This document shows, piece after piece, positions 19,122 through 31,708 of a DNA stretch of 64,000 nt. The notes beneath the pieces were generated by a model. That model was not told the origin of the DNA. It ran no database searches and worked only from the letters and a program-made list of their open reading frames with translations. Position 1 is the stretch's first letter. Each line of letters starts with the position of its first letter. The DNA is from Phytopythium helicoides (Eukaryota > Oomycota > Peronosporomycetes > Pythiales > Pythiaceae): assembly GCA_024867545.1 (NCBI GenBank), contig JANFNE010000042.1, positions 62,001 through 126,000 on the forward strand, in the 5' to 3' direction. A program made the translations under genes and the position numbers.

Positions 19122-22100
19122 ATGCCGAACAGCACCTCATACTCCTCTATAGCGATACCCAATGACGCCAAGAACTACATTAACGAGGCTGGCCAGATCC
19201 AGTGGGCCCAGATCCCGCTGAACGCGGCGCTCGACAAGCTCAAGGCCACCCGTGAGGGTCTCACCTCAGATGAAGCGCAGAGGCGGCTGACCGAGTACGG
19301 CCCCAACAAACTCCCCGAGGAGAAGGTGAACAAGCTCATGGTCTTCCTGGGCTTCATGTGGAACCCGCTCTCGTGGGCCATGGAGGTGGCCGCCATCCTC
19401 TCGATCGTGCTGCTCGACTACGCCGACTTTGCGCTCATCCTCTTCCTGCTGCTGCTCAACGCCTGCATCGGCTACTTTGAGGAGATCCAGGCTGGCGACG
19501 CCGTCGCTGCGCTCATGGGTCAGCTCGCCCCCGAGGCCAAGGTGCTTCGCGACGGCGAGATGATCAACGTCCCCGCTGACCTGCTTGTGCCCGGTGACGT
19601 CATCCGCGTCCGCCTGGGTGATGTGATCCCGGCCGACCTCAAGTTCCTCGAGGGCGACCCGGTGAAGGTCGACCAGTCGTCGCTGACGGGTGAGTCGCTG
19701 CCGGTGACCAAGAACGAGGGCGATGAGGGCTACTCTGGCTCGGTCGTGAAGCAGGGTGAGATCGAGGCCGTCGTGACCAGCACGGGTGTCAACACGTTCC
19801 TGGGCCGCGCCGCCGAGCAGATCGCGGGTGCCGACTCGCACGGCCGCCTGCAGATGGTGCTGACCACGGTCGGCAACTTCTGCATGGTGTCCATCCTGGT
19901 CTGGTGCTTCATCGAGCTGGTTGTGCAGATGGCTGGCCGCACGTCGGAGAACCCGTGCTACATCGTGACGGACGGCTGCCTGGGTGTCGCCAACATCCTG
20001 GTGCTGATCGTCGGTGGTATCCCGGTTGCCATGCCCACGGTGCTTTCGGTGACGCTGGCCATCGGTTCGTCGGCTCTTGCCAAGGAGAACGCCATTGTGA
20101 CGCGTCTGACGTGCATTGAGGAGATGGCGTCGATGGAGATCCTGTGCTCGGACAAGACGGGCACGCTCACGCTCAACAAGCTGTCGGTGGACCTGGACAA
20201 CCTGATCCCGTACAACAACTTCACGGCGGACGACATCCTCAAGTACGGTGCTCTCGCGGCCCGTATCGAGAACAACGAGGCCATTGATGTTGTGTGCTTC
20301 AACACGTACCCGGGCAAGGACACGATCAAGGACGAGTACACGCTGCTGCACTACACGCCGTTCGACCCCACGACGAAGCGCACGATCGCCAAGCTCAAGG
20401 ACAACCGCACGGGTGAGATCTTCCGCGCCGTCAAGGGTGCTCCGCAGGTGGTGCTGGACATGGACGTGAACGCCGACAAGCTCCGTGTGGAGGTTGAGGA
20501 CCGCATCAACGAGTTCGCGTCGCGCGGCTACCGTGGTCTTGGTGTTGGTATCTCTCGCAGCGGCGACGTGCCGGTGGAGGAGTGCGAGTGGCAGATGATC
20601 GGTCTGCTGCCGCTGTTCGACCCTCCTCGCCACGACACGGCTGACACGGTGAAGAAGGCCATTGCGCTCGGTGTTGCTGTCAAGATGGTCACTGGTGACC
20701 AGAAGGCTATTGCTGTTGAGACGTGCCGTCAGCTGGGAATGCCGACGAACATCCTGGATACCTCTTTCTTCAACCAGGCTCCTCCTCCTGGCCTGAACCT
20801 GGCGCAGATGGTGTACGACACGGACGGATTTGCTCAGGTGTTCCCGGAGCACAAGTTCGAGATCGTGAAGCACCTGCAGTCGCTGAACAAGGTTGTTGGT
20901 ATGACTGGTGATGGTGTGAACGATGCTCCTGCACTCGCTCAGGCCGACATCGGTATTGCTGTCGACGATGCTACGGACGCTGCTCGCGCTGCTGCCGACA
21001 TTGTGCTCGTTTCGCCCGGTCTGAGTGTGATTATCACGGCCATCCGCATGAGCCGTGAGATTTTCCTCCGCATGAAGAACTACGCTATGTACTCGATCGC
21101 CATGACGGTTCGTATCGTGTTCACGTTCGGTCTGCTGACGGTTGCGTGGAACTGGTACTTCCCTCCTATCCTTGTGGTGGTGCTTGCTATTCTGAACGAC
21201 GGTACGATTCTGACGATCTCGAAGGACAATGTGGTTGCGTCGCCGCGTCCGGACTCGTGGAAGCTGAAGGAGGTGTTCATCTCGTCGATCAGCTTCGGCA
21301 TCTGGCTCACGCTGTCGACGATTGTTCTGTTCGCGGTGGTGTACAACTCGGACGGTTTCGAGGGTGCCGGTGTGGAGAACCTGTGCGTCGGCTGCATGAA
21401 GGACCACTGCGACGACTACTTCCAGTCGGCGTACCAGGAGTGCGCGATTACGGCCAACTCGACTGGCTGCGGTGAGATGGACGGTGACGTGATCAAGACG
21501 GCTTCGCTGTCGGAGGTGGGCAAGTTCCGCGCCAACCTGATCAACGAGTACTGGAACGACTACACGGCCAAGTACGACTCGAAGGACAAGCTGTTCGAGG
21601 ACCTTGCGGACTTCCACCTGAACGACCTGCCGGGCGATGTCAAGCCGTCGGCCGACGAGGCGTACGACCAGTTCGTGTACCAGTACACACTGGGCCAGAG
21701 CGGCTCTGGTTACAGCGGCAGCTACGACGTGTTCAGCGCTGCTCAGCACGGCAAGGGTGTGGTGTTCATCGGTGACGACAAGGTGCCGGTGACGAACCAG
21801 GTGAGCTTCTGCGACTACGTGTGGGACTTCTCGAACTGGAACTCGACGTGGGGCAAGGACCACGACACGATCGGCCCCGGCATCCAGCGCAAGGAGGGCG
21901 TGCTCCGCTCGCTCGTGTACACGCAGGTGTCGATCTCCGGTCAGGCTCTGATCTTCGTGACGCGTACGGCCGGCTCGAACAACTGGTTCTTCGCGGAGCG
22001 TCCGGCGACGCTGCTGCTGATCGCGTTCGTGTTCGCTCAGATCGTGGCTTCGGTGATCGGCTGGATTGGTTTCGGCGGCTACCCGACGGACCGTATTGCT

Positions 22101-22328
22101 GTGATCGGCTGCGGCGGTGGCTACATTCTTGTGGCGTGGCTGTGGGTGATCGTGTGGCACTTCCCGCTCGACCTGATCAAGTTCGCGGTCAACTACATGC
22201 TGTACAAGGGCACGGACACGTACAACCAGAAGGCGTTCACGTCGCGCATCAACGCCGGCCACCCGACGCTCGCGCACTCGGTCGTCACGAACGAGCAGCG
22301 CTCGATTCGCGCCAGCCGCACGGTGTAA
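19122..22328 (+). CDS. PMA1: Plasma-membrane H+-ATPase (P3A type), copy 3
   Basis: The protein is the same as copy 2 (1068 residues, MPNSTSYSSIAIP N-terminus); I noticed a single synonymous base difference in the CDS. Intact phosphorylation site, actuator loop and hinge motif. It ends 160 bp from the convergent CD36-like gene, whose 3' end marks the native right border of the array. Such identity means either very recent duplication or continuing homogenisation. Confidence 0.95.
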   Translation: MPNSTSYSSIAIPNDAKNYINEAGQIQWAQIPLNAALDKLKATREGLTSDEAQRRLTEYGPNKLPEEKVNKLMVFLGFMWNPLSWAMEVAAILSIVLLDYADFALILFLLLLNACIGYFEEIQAGDAVAALMGQLAPEAKVLRDGEMINVPADLLVPGDVIRVRLGDVIPADLKFLEGDPVKVDQSSLTGESLPVTKNEGDEGYSGSVVKQGEIEAVVTSTGVNTFLGRAAEQIAGADSHGRLQMVLTTVGNFCMVSILVWCFIELVVQMAGRTSENPCYIVTDGCLGVANILVLIVGGIPVAMPTVLSVTLAIGSSALAKENAIVTRLTCIEEMASMEILCSDKTGTLTLNKLSVDLDNLIPYNNFTADDILKYGALAARIENNEAIDVVCFNTYPGKDTIKDEYTLLHYTPFDPTTKRTIAKLKDNRTGEIFRAVKGAPQVVLDMDVNADKLRVEVEDRINEFASRGYRGLGVGISRSGDVPVEECEWQMIGLLPLFDPPRHDTADTVKKAIALGVAVKMVTGDQKAIAVETCRQLGMPTNILDTSFFNQAPPPGLNLAQMVYDTDGFAQVFPEHKFEIVKHLQSLNKVVGMTGDGVNDAPALAQADIGIAVDDATDAARAAADIVLVSPGLSVIITAIRMSREIFLRMKNYAMYSIAMTVRIVFTFGLLTVAWNWYFPPILVVVLAILNDGTILTISKDNVVASPRPDSWKLKEVFISSISFGIWLTLSTIVLFAVVYNSDGFEGAGVENLCVGCMKDHCDDYFQSAYQECAITANSTGCGEMDGDVIKTASLSEVGKFRANLINEYWNDYTAKYDSKDKLFEDLADFHLNDLPGDVKPSADEAYDQFVYQYTLGQSGSGYSGSYDVFSAAQHGKGVVFIGDDKVPVTNQVSFCDYVWDFSNWNSTWGKDHDTIGPGIQRKEGVLRSLVYTQVSISGQALIFVTRTAGSNNWFFAERPATLLLIAFVFAQIVASVIGWIGFGGYPTDRIAVIGCGGGYILVAWLWVIVWHFPLDLIKFAVNYMLYKGTDTYNQKAFTSRINAGHPTLAHSVVTNEQRSIRASRTV

Positions 22329-22488
22329 GCTTACTGACCGGGCGTCGACTTGTAGAGATGTAGCCTAGCACTCTCTGAACGAAGGAGGACGCTACTGAAG
22401 TCGAGTGTGTGCCTTAGACAATGGAATAGCTACCTAGCTCGCTTGGTAATGAAACATTGATTGATGTCGCAGTCACAAACAAAGTTCA

Positions 22489-25400
22489 CTACACTTCTAC
22501 CGTTTCATCAACCAGGTTTTCGACAGGCGTGGCGTTCGAAAAGTGGGCAGAGTAATTTGATTCCAGCATTTTGACGATGTTTTCGTTGGGGATGGTTGTG
22601 GGCGAAACCCTCTGCATTTTCTGAAGTTGAACCGTGCGAGCACGACGGAACGCAAAAGACGAGAGTCCAACGCCGATAACAATGTACACCGAACCGCCAA
22701 TGATACCCCACCACGCGACCTTCTCCGTTGCAAACGGCCCAGGACGCGATACTCGAGCTAGCTCCATGGCTCGCTCGGGAGTTGCACTTGACTCTTCATT
22801 TAACCAAAGTACTGGTAAGGCTGTAAGCGGCAAGTCTGTGTGCCACTGACCACCGTTTTCTTTGCTGCTTCCAGATACAATGGCGGTGATCTGCCACACA
22901 AACCGGCGATGGTAGACAAGTCCTGTGAGAGGGTCAATGTCCACAACAGTTTCTGTGGAGCTGTCGGCATCCTGGAGCACAAGCGGCAGCTCATCAGCTT
23001 GGATGGTCATGTTGATCCCAGTGATCTCCAGTGCTGAGTCTTCAATACCTGTCGGAAGAGAGGACGGGGTTGTCCATTTGGGCACAATGTACCGCATTAA
23101 GGATGCTCCGTAGCGTGTGATGTTACGAGAAAACTCGAGCTGTGCCAATCGGCGAGCAGGCGGCCAATAGAATTGAAGGGTCGATGGAGGGAACTCTCGA
23201 CGTCCAGCTTGCCCTAGCGTTCGGCCCGTGAGAACGGCTGTCGTGAACTGCGAGCCGTCGGTGACTCCAAGATCTGCGAGAGGGAGCTTTTTCCCCCAAA
23301 CATTGACGGATAGGCTACCATTAACTTTAAGCACTTCGCCAACAACTTTTGACCGCTGCGAGAAAACTTGGATATCATGCTGTTTGGCGGATCGCATTGT
23401 CAATGCAAGTTCGTGGTGGTCCACAGTTGTAGATGTCATGCAGTCGATACCAATTGCTTCAGCGTTTGGATATGTGCTGTCGTTTGAGCCAAAAAGATTC
23501 GAACAACTGGAGCTGCAGAGATTACACCGCCGATCGGATAGTGCCTGTCATCAACACTTGGTGGTTGATCACCTGCAACTAACGGTTGAGGTATCAAACC
23601 CAGTACGCTGGTCTCGTAAACAAACTTGGTGGCTGCGTAACGCAGATATGCCTGAAAGTCAGTTGTGAAGCTCCGTGGTTTATCTGTGATGCCAGCGGCG
23701 TCGAGCATTGGCAGACTCAGCCACACTTGAGTTCGACCTCCAGATACTTCTTGGATGCACGCTGACTCTATTTGTTGTTGAGTCATGACATCTGCATACG
23801 CGGCTCCAAGATTTACCATTACGAAATAACAATCAGTAATTGCCTCAAATGGCTGTGCAAGAAAGGCATCAATCAAAAGGGCAACTCGAGGCACACTTCC
23901 AATGGGAGTTATAGGTGAGAATCCAAACTCTGGCCCGATGCCGTCTTCATTCGCAGCCCACGTCCAGTGTGTTACGTCTTCTGCAAACACTTCCCATAAA
24001 GCCTCAACATCGCTCGGTAATAAAGTGTAGTCGCCATCGAGGAGACCACAACTGGTCGTCTCGACATCATAACTAAATTGTGCGTCAAGAGAATTCTCTG
24101 CACAATACGACCGGAGCTCGCCAAATCCAGGAGTAAAGCTGCAGTTCACGATACGGACCGGATCTTCAACTCCACTGTCTGGTATGAATTCAACGTCTTC
24201 ACGGGCCATTCGCTCCGAGATCCGGCCCATATCCGTGTACACAGACTCACGGTGTGACAGCGTAAAGTTCATGCGCGTGATTGAGGCGTTAACAAATTGT
24301 ATAGTTGCCAGGTCTCCAAGGAACGTCGGTAAAATTGCGTCACTACTGTCAGCATCCCGCACTTCTTGAATATGCTCAAAGATACTTTGAGCCAGCACAT
24401 CACTATCTAGCAAAGATATCATCCATGGTGTGACGTGCTGTTGGACCATCTCTGCAGCAACGCTTTTACCGAGTTGAACATCTCCAGGTGCAAGAGCATC
24501 AAAGCGTTCTGATATCATGGCATCTAGCACGGCAAGCGCAGCTAACGCTGTCTCATTACGAGTAGTTTGATCTTCAGCAGCGGTACACTCTGCTGTTACA
24601 CTTGAGCCTGAACAATCCACCAGTAAAGCTTGGAATAACGAGAATCCTTTGTATGGATTTACAATTGAAATATCTTCATCGGGATCGAGTGTGAGACGTG
24701 ACAGCACATGCCAAGTTGTGTTTGCTAGCGAAATAGAACTACTTGGTGGCAGTCGGAAGCGAAAAAGCATTGCAGTTGGCTGGGGGATCTGATCGAGAAA
24801 AAATGACGAGGAACTTGCTAATGGCTCCAGCCACAGAAGCTCAACAAACTCTCGAAGCCAAGGGTGGTTATACCATGACAGCACCCAATGACTTACAGCT
24901 TGGAAGGTGCACACCATGTCGTCTTCCGAGATCTGTTGCAAATTAATGACTGTCAATGTATCGTTGTCTCCGGTTTCCGAAGCTGATTGGTTCAGGTACT
25001 CGACAAAATCGGCAGTATCGCCGCTCTTGGCTGAGGAGAGCCATGCGCTCACCCCGCCGAACGGATTTAGGAATGATGCGCGATTAGAACTATCCCAAAG
25101 CGTCAACAGCAGCTCAAGGTTCATCGAGCACTCACGAAGCGGATGGCGATTATTATCCGACGGCATCACAACTGTGTTTGAGACTAGGTTCCTTCGAGTT
25201 GCTGATCGTGGAACATTCTCTCCGCTCCAGGGTAGTACATTTGCTATATCGAAACCGAAATTACGCACTGGATCGATCTTTGCTGCCTCAGCTGTCGGGT
25301 CTGGAGCACTCCACTTGGTCAGCGCATCTACTTGATAGAACATAGATTCCATAGGTCTAGAACGCCACCAGTCAGCAATCGCCAAGGTCTGCTCACTCTC

Positions 25401-28400
25401 CATCGCAAATTTCAGCTGTGAAAATGCTAATGCAAGCTGAGTCAGGTTTGACGCCCGTGTGACTGTGACTTGCGGGAATGAGGGCTTGAGAATCGTTCCA
25501 AACTCGACCAAGGCGTCATCTGTTACTTTCCCGACATCATCGAGAATATGCTGGCAATACCTAGCATTCTGGGTAGCCTCGTCACTGTCTCCACGTACTA
25601 AAACACACCACAACACTCGACTTGCTGGGTTGACGATTGAGCCGGTAGTAGCCACTGACCAAAGGTAGCGCATCTTCGTTTTTGGGACACTACCAAGAGA
25701 TGGTTGCGCGACCGAGAAGATATCGTCGCGGTTACTCGCACTCACTCTCACACCAGAATCAGTGAGCCCATATAATCGACTGAGATGCTTGGATAAATTC
25801 AAACAGTCTGTATCGCTTCCTCGAGGCGTTTTCCCTGTTGCCCACTGAAATATCACGTAATCTTGCAATATCTGGTTGTTTGCCCACTTGAGCAGCCAGA
25901 GTGCAATCGCTCGCAATTGCGTGCTAGACAGTGCTGTCACACTTTGCATATCGTTTAGAAGGTCAGTTCTTTGCTGCTGTGTCAGCGTATATGTCATGGT
26001 TTGTTTCTTAATCACAGTCGCCTTGAGAGGATACTGGTCCACTAACTCTTCAGAGCTGTCATCGACTCCTTCATATACCTCTTTCCAAGCCGCGAACCCC
26101 ACAGGCAAATCGCTACTATTAGCAACCGAGTTTTCCATCATGTGGAGGAATGAATACTTGTGATGGATATGCCACAAAGGCTTTGCCTGGTCAAGCGTTG
26201 GCATAGGTGAAGATCGAAGTGCATCAATAAAGCTGCGACTGGAGCGCAACTCCAAGCCAATCTGAGCTCCTTCTGTACTAGGATCAAGGTCTTGGAAAGG
26301 AGGTGTCGACAGCCACATCTGAGCCATCTTCCCCGCCATTAGATCACTTGTTTCCCATCGCACAAGATACTGCTGCAAAGCAGTCAAATTACTCACATCG
26401 GCTGGATCTACAATAGAGTTTAGCTCGCTTGCCACCGCTTCAAGTTGTTCATTCCCATCAATTGCAAAGAACCATTTGTCTACAAATGAACTCTCACTCA
26501 CTACACTGAAGTTCGAAGGTAATTCCCATAGCCGCACCGCAACTGGGATCGAAATGTCAGGAGTTGAGACGACCGCACCGGGCAAACTGCTGCTGTTGAG
26601 CTCAAATAAGTCGTCTATGGGTGAGTCTGGAAGGCTATCCAGTGATGGAGCGGCAAGGATACGCAAAAGATTGCATGCCTGGACTTCTTTGATACTGTCG
26701 GCTGTAACGATAGTTTCGGTAAATGATGCTGATCCCACAAGCTCTTCGCATGTGATCCATGTTTCTGTGGCCTCAACCTGTTTTTTTGGCTGCACCTTGG
26801 CTGCATTATCGACAACATCAGGATCGAAGAAGCGAGTTGGTCGAGAGGCAACACCTTGCAATGACAGAACTGACTCATTGAATTGAATTTGATACATAGC
26901 ACCACCATTAGATGGGCATGTTAGTTGTGGTGATGACACAGGAGCGGCTTCGTTGACGACCTGTACCGTGGTAGGGGTGGTGGGACATTGAGCGTACAGC
27001 CAGTGACCAGCGACGTCCCGCACCAAGTGCTCGTTGGTCTTCCAGCTCTCGAGCCAGCCAAATACAATTTCCATCCACGTTTCCCACTGATTCTTACCGA
27101 ATGCCGATGCAATTGCACTTTTTGCCGCAGAGATCGCTGGTGCACTATTGCTTGCAGTGGATTCAGAAAGCTCCTGCCAAAGTGATGCGCCAGCATAAGT
27201 CAGGAAGGTCGCATTATTCTCTTTTGCATCCCATAGGAGATTTGACTCTCGCGGAATGACGTATTCAGTTCCGTTGCTCGTACTGAGTGAGCAGGCATTG
27301 CTGATGCATCCTAGCTCCAATTCAATGCCACTTTGCATATCCGAGCGGTACGGCTCAATGTCGAGCGAATTTGCAACCCCACGACGCCACTGGTCCAAAA
27401 GTGCGTTTCGTACCCACTCCGAGCCCATTTGTGATCGAACCCACTCAGCAATCGACACAACGTGGTCGCTGGTTACAGGTGAACATGCAGCACTGCTTAT
27501 ACTTGTGTTAAATATTGCAGAGTGGGCACCTCCTCCACCAACGTTCCCATTTGTGCATATGCTTGTTACTTGATCGTTTAGCTCACTCAAGATAGCGGCA
27601 GCTGTATCTGCAGCAAGGGCAATATCATCTTCATTCGTAGAAGTCAGAATGAACCATCGGTGAAAGCCTGTAAGGTTCATAAATGAAACTGAGTTGCTAG
27701 GGTCACCAAGAGCTAAAGCCGCCGCGACAGGAACACGATTTGATGAGGAAGTAACAAGTGGAGATAACTCAAAACCCACAGTAAGTTCGTCTTGGTCATC
27801 TGCCAAGCTTGTAGATATTGCGTCGCATGAATAGACACGAGCGTCGAGCGAAAATGTTGTGTAATTCACGATGTAACTTGAAGTTGAGCTGTCATATTCG
27901 CACTCGGTCTGATCAACTTGGTACGTGTTTTCCATTGTGAGGAAGGGAGACTCGTTGTTTATTGCTGTAATTGTGCTCGATGTCACCGGGTCGTAGTACG
28001 CCTCCTCGCACGTCGATTCAGTTGAGATCACTGAGTTCACTGACGAAATACTAAGAATCTCACGAGGTAAGCACGTACTCTTTGTCCACCAGTTAGTGAC
28101 CACAAGCTCGTTGAGATAGTTCGTCGTTCCCCATCTATGGAGCCATTCAACGATTGCAGTAGCACTCGTTTCCGTAAATTCACTCTGGTCCACTATGGCG
28201 AGGATGTGGGAAACATCAGAAGTTCGAATAGCTCGCATCCACAGTCCAAATCCACGAGTGGTGTTTGAAGGGTGAGCAGGCAACAGAAATGACGGCGAGG
28301 GCCCAGAACTAGGTGTGGTGACACCCCAAACGAGTTCTCTTGTTGCTTGAGACACAACAATACTGGAATCACTCGATGGGTTCAGCTCGAAGCCGCCTTG

Positions 28401-30428
28401 ATATCCGTCGATTAACGGCTCCAAGTCGTAAAGAGTGCATGCACCAAGATTCAATCGCATCACGGATTGACAAGTGCCATCACTCCAATGGCGAAGCGCT
28501 CGGCGGATTATGAACCCGTCGCTAAGTAGTCCAGAGATCCAAGCAGACACGGCTGTGATTTGAGTAGTCGTCAAACCATCAAGACTGTCCAAAAGCACCT
28601 GTACGGAGTCACTTCCTCCATTCGAGTCGATCAGATCGAGCCACTTAGTAAAGCCCTCGGGAGTCGTGAAAGTTGCAGGCGCTGACGTATTCCACAGCTG
28701 CAGAGAGACGCTCGCAGTGAGGCTACTGATAGATCCGACTGAAGTAAGGCGGTAACCCGTTTGTGTACCTTCCATCTCGTAGTCAAGGTCGACATCAGGA
28801 TCATCTACATCACTATTGCCTGTTCGACGGGCGTACGGTGCACGCCAGTAGCGATGTCGGTCTCGCTGGATTATTGAATTTGTCGCCCAACTCATTAGGT
28901 AGTCACGAACAAATAACACTTGCGATCGTGTAAAATAGTCGGAAATCCGAGCGACGTCGTTGTTCACCCCCTCGATCACATATTCAATGGCCGTTTCGTT
29001 CATCGAGATCACTTGTTTCCAGATCGCAAATCCTTCCGGTGTTGCAATGGGCTCGTCCATTACCAGCGATGCAGCAGATTGATCTGCGTCATAATCAACA
29101 ATTGAGAATCGTAGATTGGACGACTTGGAACCTAGCAGTAGCATGGCAACTTCGGTGCTCAGCTGCAGCGTTGAATCTGTGGGTAAGAGTTCAAACCCTA
29201 CTCGAGGAAACCCAGTCGGCTCACTATCAATCCATGCGTCAAAGTCTGTCAACGAGCTGCTGCGCAGCCTCCATTGCTCCACTACGGCTGCTTGTGCTTC
29301 ATCTGCTGTCACTCGGTTGACTGCAATATTACGTGCCACAATCTCGCTCTTGATAGAGCGCAGGATGAAAGGTACGGCTTCCAGGCACGCACGATCGAAG
29401 ACCTCGCGCATAACATAAGGGAATGCGATTCGCTGCAAGTGAATAAAAAGTGACGAGAGCGTGCGTGGGACATGCATCAGTTTTTGGTACTTGAGTTGGC
29501 GCTCTAGTAACGACGGCACACCCTCGACTTGTAGGCGCTCGTACATGTTTGAAAGTACACGAGGAAGCGCGTCAACCTTCGCTTGGGCGTAACTCTTTGC
29601 CAGAAAGCCTGGAATGAGTCCGTCTGAGATGTTTTTGTATATGTCGCGGAGAACGTGTGGGATCTGCTCGGTCCTAGCAACTGCCATCATCTTGACCAAT
29701 GCACTTGGTAGGTTAGAGAAGTCTACTCGTGCTCTCTGTCTTGATATCACCGCAGGAAGCGACTCAACCCTCGCATTGTTCACAAGATCTGGAATGAAGG
29801 CACGCAGAGCACGCTGCTTTGTCTGAGCGAGAAACTCCCCGCGGAGGTGGCGCGTGTATTCACGCAGATGCTGGTGCGCATACTCTGCAACAAGAAATCT
29901 CTCCGAGTATCCTCGAGACCGCAGTTTGGACAGTCGCCGTACGTACGAGGCGTTCGCTGTGATGACAATATCCATCTCGGTTCCGTTTGATCGCTCGGAG
30001 ACAAACGAATACTCGTTTTCAACTCGGTAAGTCACAAGAACAAAATCTTGGTCGTTGGTCGGCACATCGAGCTGAATATCGCGCTTGAATGATCGTTTCT
30101 GGTACACGTACGGTCCAATCTGCTGCACTTTTGGCCTGGTGTCGGATCCACTTAGTAACTCTGGTCCATTCGTGAGGTTCCACAGGTAAAAGCTGGTGAA
30201 GACTGGTGCGTCCATCGCGAGAGAGAAAGTTGATGTCTCTGAAAAAGTGCTCCATGACTCTGTACCAGGAGCTTCTGTTAAATCACCCGTGGCGATGAAA
30301 CCAGCATACAGAGCGGCGTCACGACGATCTGAGCCGCCATCAAGCGCGCGCGAGCCCGCGATTATGAGAGCGATACCGCTGGCAATTAGTGCGAGCGATA
30401 GAGCGACTACCCAGCGACTCGGCAGCAT
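22489..30428 (-). CDS. Giant CD36/LIMP-2 (scavenger receptor B)-like membrane protein
   Basis: About 2625 residues; usual CD36 proteins have about 470-500. Exon 1 is 30428-23607, exon 2 is 23544-22489, with a 62-bp intron (gtactg...gacag); the join gives FVYETS followed by ALSDRRCNLC and restores one frame. An N-terminal membrane anchor (about residues 8-28) is followed by the CD36 signature FYLWNLTNGPELL...QQIGPYVYQKRSF. The C-terminal part again fits CD36: NAEAIGIDCM, many NxS/T sites, a cysteine-rich segment and a terminal membrane helix (VAWWGIIGGSVYIVIGVGLS) with a short cytosolic tail. In between lie about ten diverged modules of 150-200 residues, each built around a GFEL-like strand, an xLWD-type motif, a GFxxW element and a W-x(3)-W ending. 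Both termini should face the cytosol. Ligand unknown; lipid or lipoprotein binding is inference from the family. Confidence 0.87.
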
Positions 30429-30449
30429 GTCGGCTGTTGTGGCAACTCA

Positions 30450-30465
30450 GTGCATTTTAATGCAC
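30450..30465. promoter_or_regulatory. Perfect inverted repeat just upstream of the CD36-like start
   Basis: GTGCATT-TT-AATGCAC, seven-base arms, 22 bases upstream of the receptor ATG at 30428. It could be a dimeric factor site or a 5' UTR hairpin; chance is not excluded. Confidence 0.35.
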
Positions 30466-31708
30466 AAGTCGTCCGTTATCCCACGAGGTATAAATAATGG
30501 TGGGGGTGGTTGATGAAAGTGGTGGAAGTCTATGACCTATGGTTTCGCTGTTATCCTCTGGTTGTCGAATATGCGAATCCAAAAGGTGCTGGTATCCGTT
30601 TAACTCTTGCTCACCCTCTCCCCTCGCCACTGCAGCTATACGGGACTCCCAGCATACTCTACACTGAGTCCACAGTGTAGACTAGTTACCACGTGTGGCG
30701 GAGTTCCCTCACCACCACGATATTGGGAATGTTCTTGTTGTCGACACGTCCTGCGCAGCTAGCACCGAGGCGAAACGCCTGCCGCCTGCTCGCAATGGCC
30801 TTCTTCCGTGGGTCCGCACTCCGGTGGGGGACACCTACTAAATCCACACGGCACTGTCGATGACTCGGGTGGTTCACCTTGCTTCGACAATGATCTGCAA
30901 CAGTGTAAGTCCTGCCGAGCCACCTGACCGCGGAAAAGAGGATTAGGCGAGCTTTACAGGTGGAAAGAAGTTGGGATCTACGACGCAACCAATGAGCTCT
31001 CGGCAAGCCTTCAACGCGACCGAGAAAATCCAGTCGAGTAGTGTAGTGTCCGTTGAGTCGCCTAGGCGAATCGCTGGCTAAGCAAACTGCAGCACTCCAT
31101 CAGTCGTGATTTTACAAGATGGTGTCCAAGCGGCCGCATTTCCCGACTCACAACCCGGGGCCTCGAAGCTACTCCAAGCAGCCAGATTCTTCCGACGACG
31201 AAGACGGTGATAGAGACGAGAAGGAGCGGCACTGCCAAGTCTTCCTTCGACCTTTTCAGCTCGCAGTCACGGTAACGCCTTGCCTGTAAGCCTCGCCGAT
31301 CCTTTTTCCACGGCCAGCTGTTTGGGTTTCCTAGCTCTGTTCCCACAGTGACCAAGGTCGAATCTTCCCGAACTAGCACAGCGCCGTTGATTCAGTTGGA
31401 GACCCGCAGGGTTCGCGGACTCAAGACGGAGGGCGGCATTATGCAAACAGGCATCGGGCGTTCAGTCATGGCGCCAGCGAGTGAAGATGGAGACGATGGA
31501 GACAAAGGAGACGACAAAGGCGAAGGAGACGACGGTGACTACAGACAACCCAAATCGCGCGACTTTCAAAGATTCCGTGAGTGGAAAGATCCGCTGGTGT
31601 TTGCAAGCTGGCGATGGTGGAGTTTCATAGCCATCTCACGTCCCGGGACGCGTGCCCATAACCACTGCACCGAGATGCCAGTACGGGATACCTCATGTGC
31701 ACTAAGGT
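30466..31708. other. Intergenic region with one possible small gene
   Basis: No recognisable gene. One low-confidence model on the plus strand starts at 31119 (MVSKRPHFPTHNPG..., acidic, SSDDEDGDRDEKE) with a donor at 31286 and acceptor ending 31334; the joined frame continues as a charged Gly/Asp-rich sequence to 31932, where it would overlap the methyltransferase on the other strand. The intron would be only 49 bp. I do not recognise the product and do not call it. Confidence 0.25.

Larger units (their letters stand above)
11461..22642 (+). repeat. Tandem array with a 3850-bp unit (three H+-ATPase copies)
   Basis: ATGs at 11422, 15272 and 19122 are exactly 3850 bp apart. Copies 2 and 3 match as complete units 14943-18792 and 18793-22642 (leader, CDS, 3' flank and orphan CD36 tail), with one clear synonymous difference (gac at about 17072 versus gat at about 20922). 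Copy 1 shares the unit only from about 11461 to 14942; its leader and first codons differ. The right boundary is sharp at 14942, 18792 and 22642, inside the 3' end of the CD36-like gene. Confidence 0.95.

Noticed and set aside
11341..22277. Long minus-strand frames of about 1000 residues opposite each H+-ATPase (also plus-strand at 43868-46976)
   Set aside because: Arg/Val/His-rich shadows caused by codon bias of the real genes; no domains, and they repeat exactly with the array.
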